From the NCBI GenBank assembly GCA_036961445.1, contig JBALVO010000029.1:1-34286 (forward strand): 34,286 bases of DNA. Direction: 5' to 3'. The translations under genes were made by a program, and so were the position numbers. Positions 33,860 to 34,286 of the stretch are shown here, piece after piece; the stretch's first letter is position 1; every line of letters starts with the position of its first letter. The stretch comes from JBALVO01 sp036961445. GTDB taxonomy: Bacteria; Pseudomonadota; Gammaproteobacteria; Pseudomonadales; Halieaceae. The notes beneath the pieces are model-generated. The model had not been told where the DNA came from, searched no databases, and saw only the letters and a program-made list of their open reading frames with translations.

Positions 33860-34286
33860 ATGGATTGGCTGCTAGCTGCTCTGGCTCTATTTAATCTCAC
33901 TTCCATGGTGATGGTGTTCTCACCGCGTTCAGTATCGCGCAAAGATGCCCCCTGGGCCATGTTTGGTACAGCCCTGCTGGCCACTGAGCTGGCCTGGCTA
34001 TGGTTGCCAATACAGGCGCTGCTGGCCTGGTTATTGTCCTTGGGCGGCGCCCTGGATTCTGGCCTGGGTAGTTTCGCCATGTTGGTGCTGGCCATCACCT
34101 GGACAGGCCTGCTGTGGAGCATCTGGATGAGCACCAAAGCCCAGGCCACCGTAGAGGATGCTCTCACCCTGGGCCTGGGCCATAGCTATCGCAGCCAGAT
34201 CCCGCTGTCGGCGCAGACTAATCTGCGCCGAGAAGTCACCTTCAAGGACTGGTGCAAACCCCTGTCCATGCGCCGCTCAGAGGTCG
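33860..34286 (+). CDS. Membrane-anchored protein, possibly alpha/beta hydrolase, partial
   Basis: From ATG 33860 an open frame of 142 codons runs off the right edge. It has three hydrophobic helices (about residues 2-20, 33-62 and 70-90) and then a soluble part beginning STKAQATVEDALTLGLGHSYRSQIPL. I recall similar short membrane N-termini followed by a DAL…GLG.DYR.…IP segment in gammaproteobacterial proteins with a C-terminal alpha/beta hydrolase (lipase/carboxylesterase-like) domain, but that domain is outside the window. The hydrolase label is tentative; the membrane part is clear. It is divergent from mnmG, whose usual neighbour mnmE is missing here. Confidence 0.6.
   Translation, partial: MDWLLAALALFNLTSMVMVFSPRSVSRKDAPWAMFGTALLATELAWLWLPIQALLAWLLSLGGALDSGLGSFAMLVLAITWTGLLWSIWMSTKAQATVEDALTLGLGHSYRSQIPLSAQTNLRREVTFKDWCKPLSMRRSEV

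Noticed and set aside
32628..33875. 415-codon open frame on the plus strand opposite mnmG
   Set aside because: It is antisense to the firmly identified mnmG, has no recognisable domain, and crosses the mnmG promoter. It is a composition shadow, as are the long frames opposite atpA and atpG.

Overview
The window looks like chromosomal DNA of a marine gammaproteobacterium. The best guess is the Halieaceae (OM60/NOR5) and relatives. That guess rests on overall protein similarity as I remember it, the rubredoxin–rubredoxin reductase fusion, the TakP-type TRAP transporter and the block mnmG-rsmG-parA-parB-atpIBEFHAGDC-glmU-glmS. It is inference, not a database result. Nearly all DNA is coding, genes are tightly packed, and no tRNA, rRNA, IS element, prophage or CRISPR array is visible. 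No stretch longer than 300 bases lacks a gene.

Layout. 1-683 (minus): 5' part of an SDR/epimerase-like gene running off the left edge. 749-3722 (plus): oxyR and recG. 3733-5693 (minus): a DUF1415 gene and a rubredoxin–rubredoxin reductase fusion. 5902-8582 (plus): ubiC, ubiA and a FemAB/GNAT-like gene, probably one operon. 8601-9997 (minus): a DUF938 methyltransferase and yaaA. 10098-12412 (plus): TRAP membrane subunits DctQ and DctM, then a YciA-type thioesterase. 12461-16001 (minus): the TRAP substrate-binding subunit and uvrD. uvrD carries a 100-N scaffold gap with a 55-bp duplicated overlap. 16193-17760 (plus): a SPOR-domain protein with a very acidic cytoplasmic part and a small secreted protein. 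17807-18402 (minus): a GFA-family remnant and a SirB2-like membrane protein. 18573-33632 (minus): glmS, glmU, the complete F1Fo ATP synthase operon, parB, parA, rsmG and mnmG. 33860 to the right edge (plus): start of a membrane-anchored protein, perhaps an alpha/beta hydrolase.

How the genes work together. The right half is a classic origin-proximal gammaproteobacterial block: tRNA/rRNA modification (mnmG, rsmG), chromosome partitioning (parAB), proton-driven ATP synthesis (atp) and UDP-GlcNAc supply for the cell wall (glmU, glmS). Two good sigma-70 promoters are readable, one before mnmG and one before atpI, and a strong intrinsic terminator follows atpC. The left half mixes ubiquinone synthesis, peroxide response (oxyR, yaaA), DNA repair (recG, uvrD), electron transfer (rubredoxin) and carboxylate uptake (TRAP).

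I see no convincing new multi-gene system. The observations most worth checking are the gap artefact in uvrD, the unlisted GFA remnant, the three-copy 8-bp motif in front of the atp promoter, the acidic SPOR protein, the small two-cysteine secreted protein, and the separated, apparently tethered TRAP binding protein.
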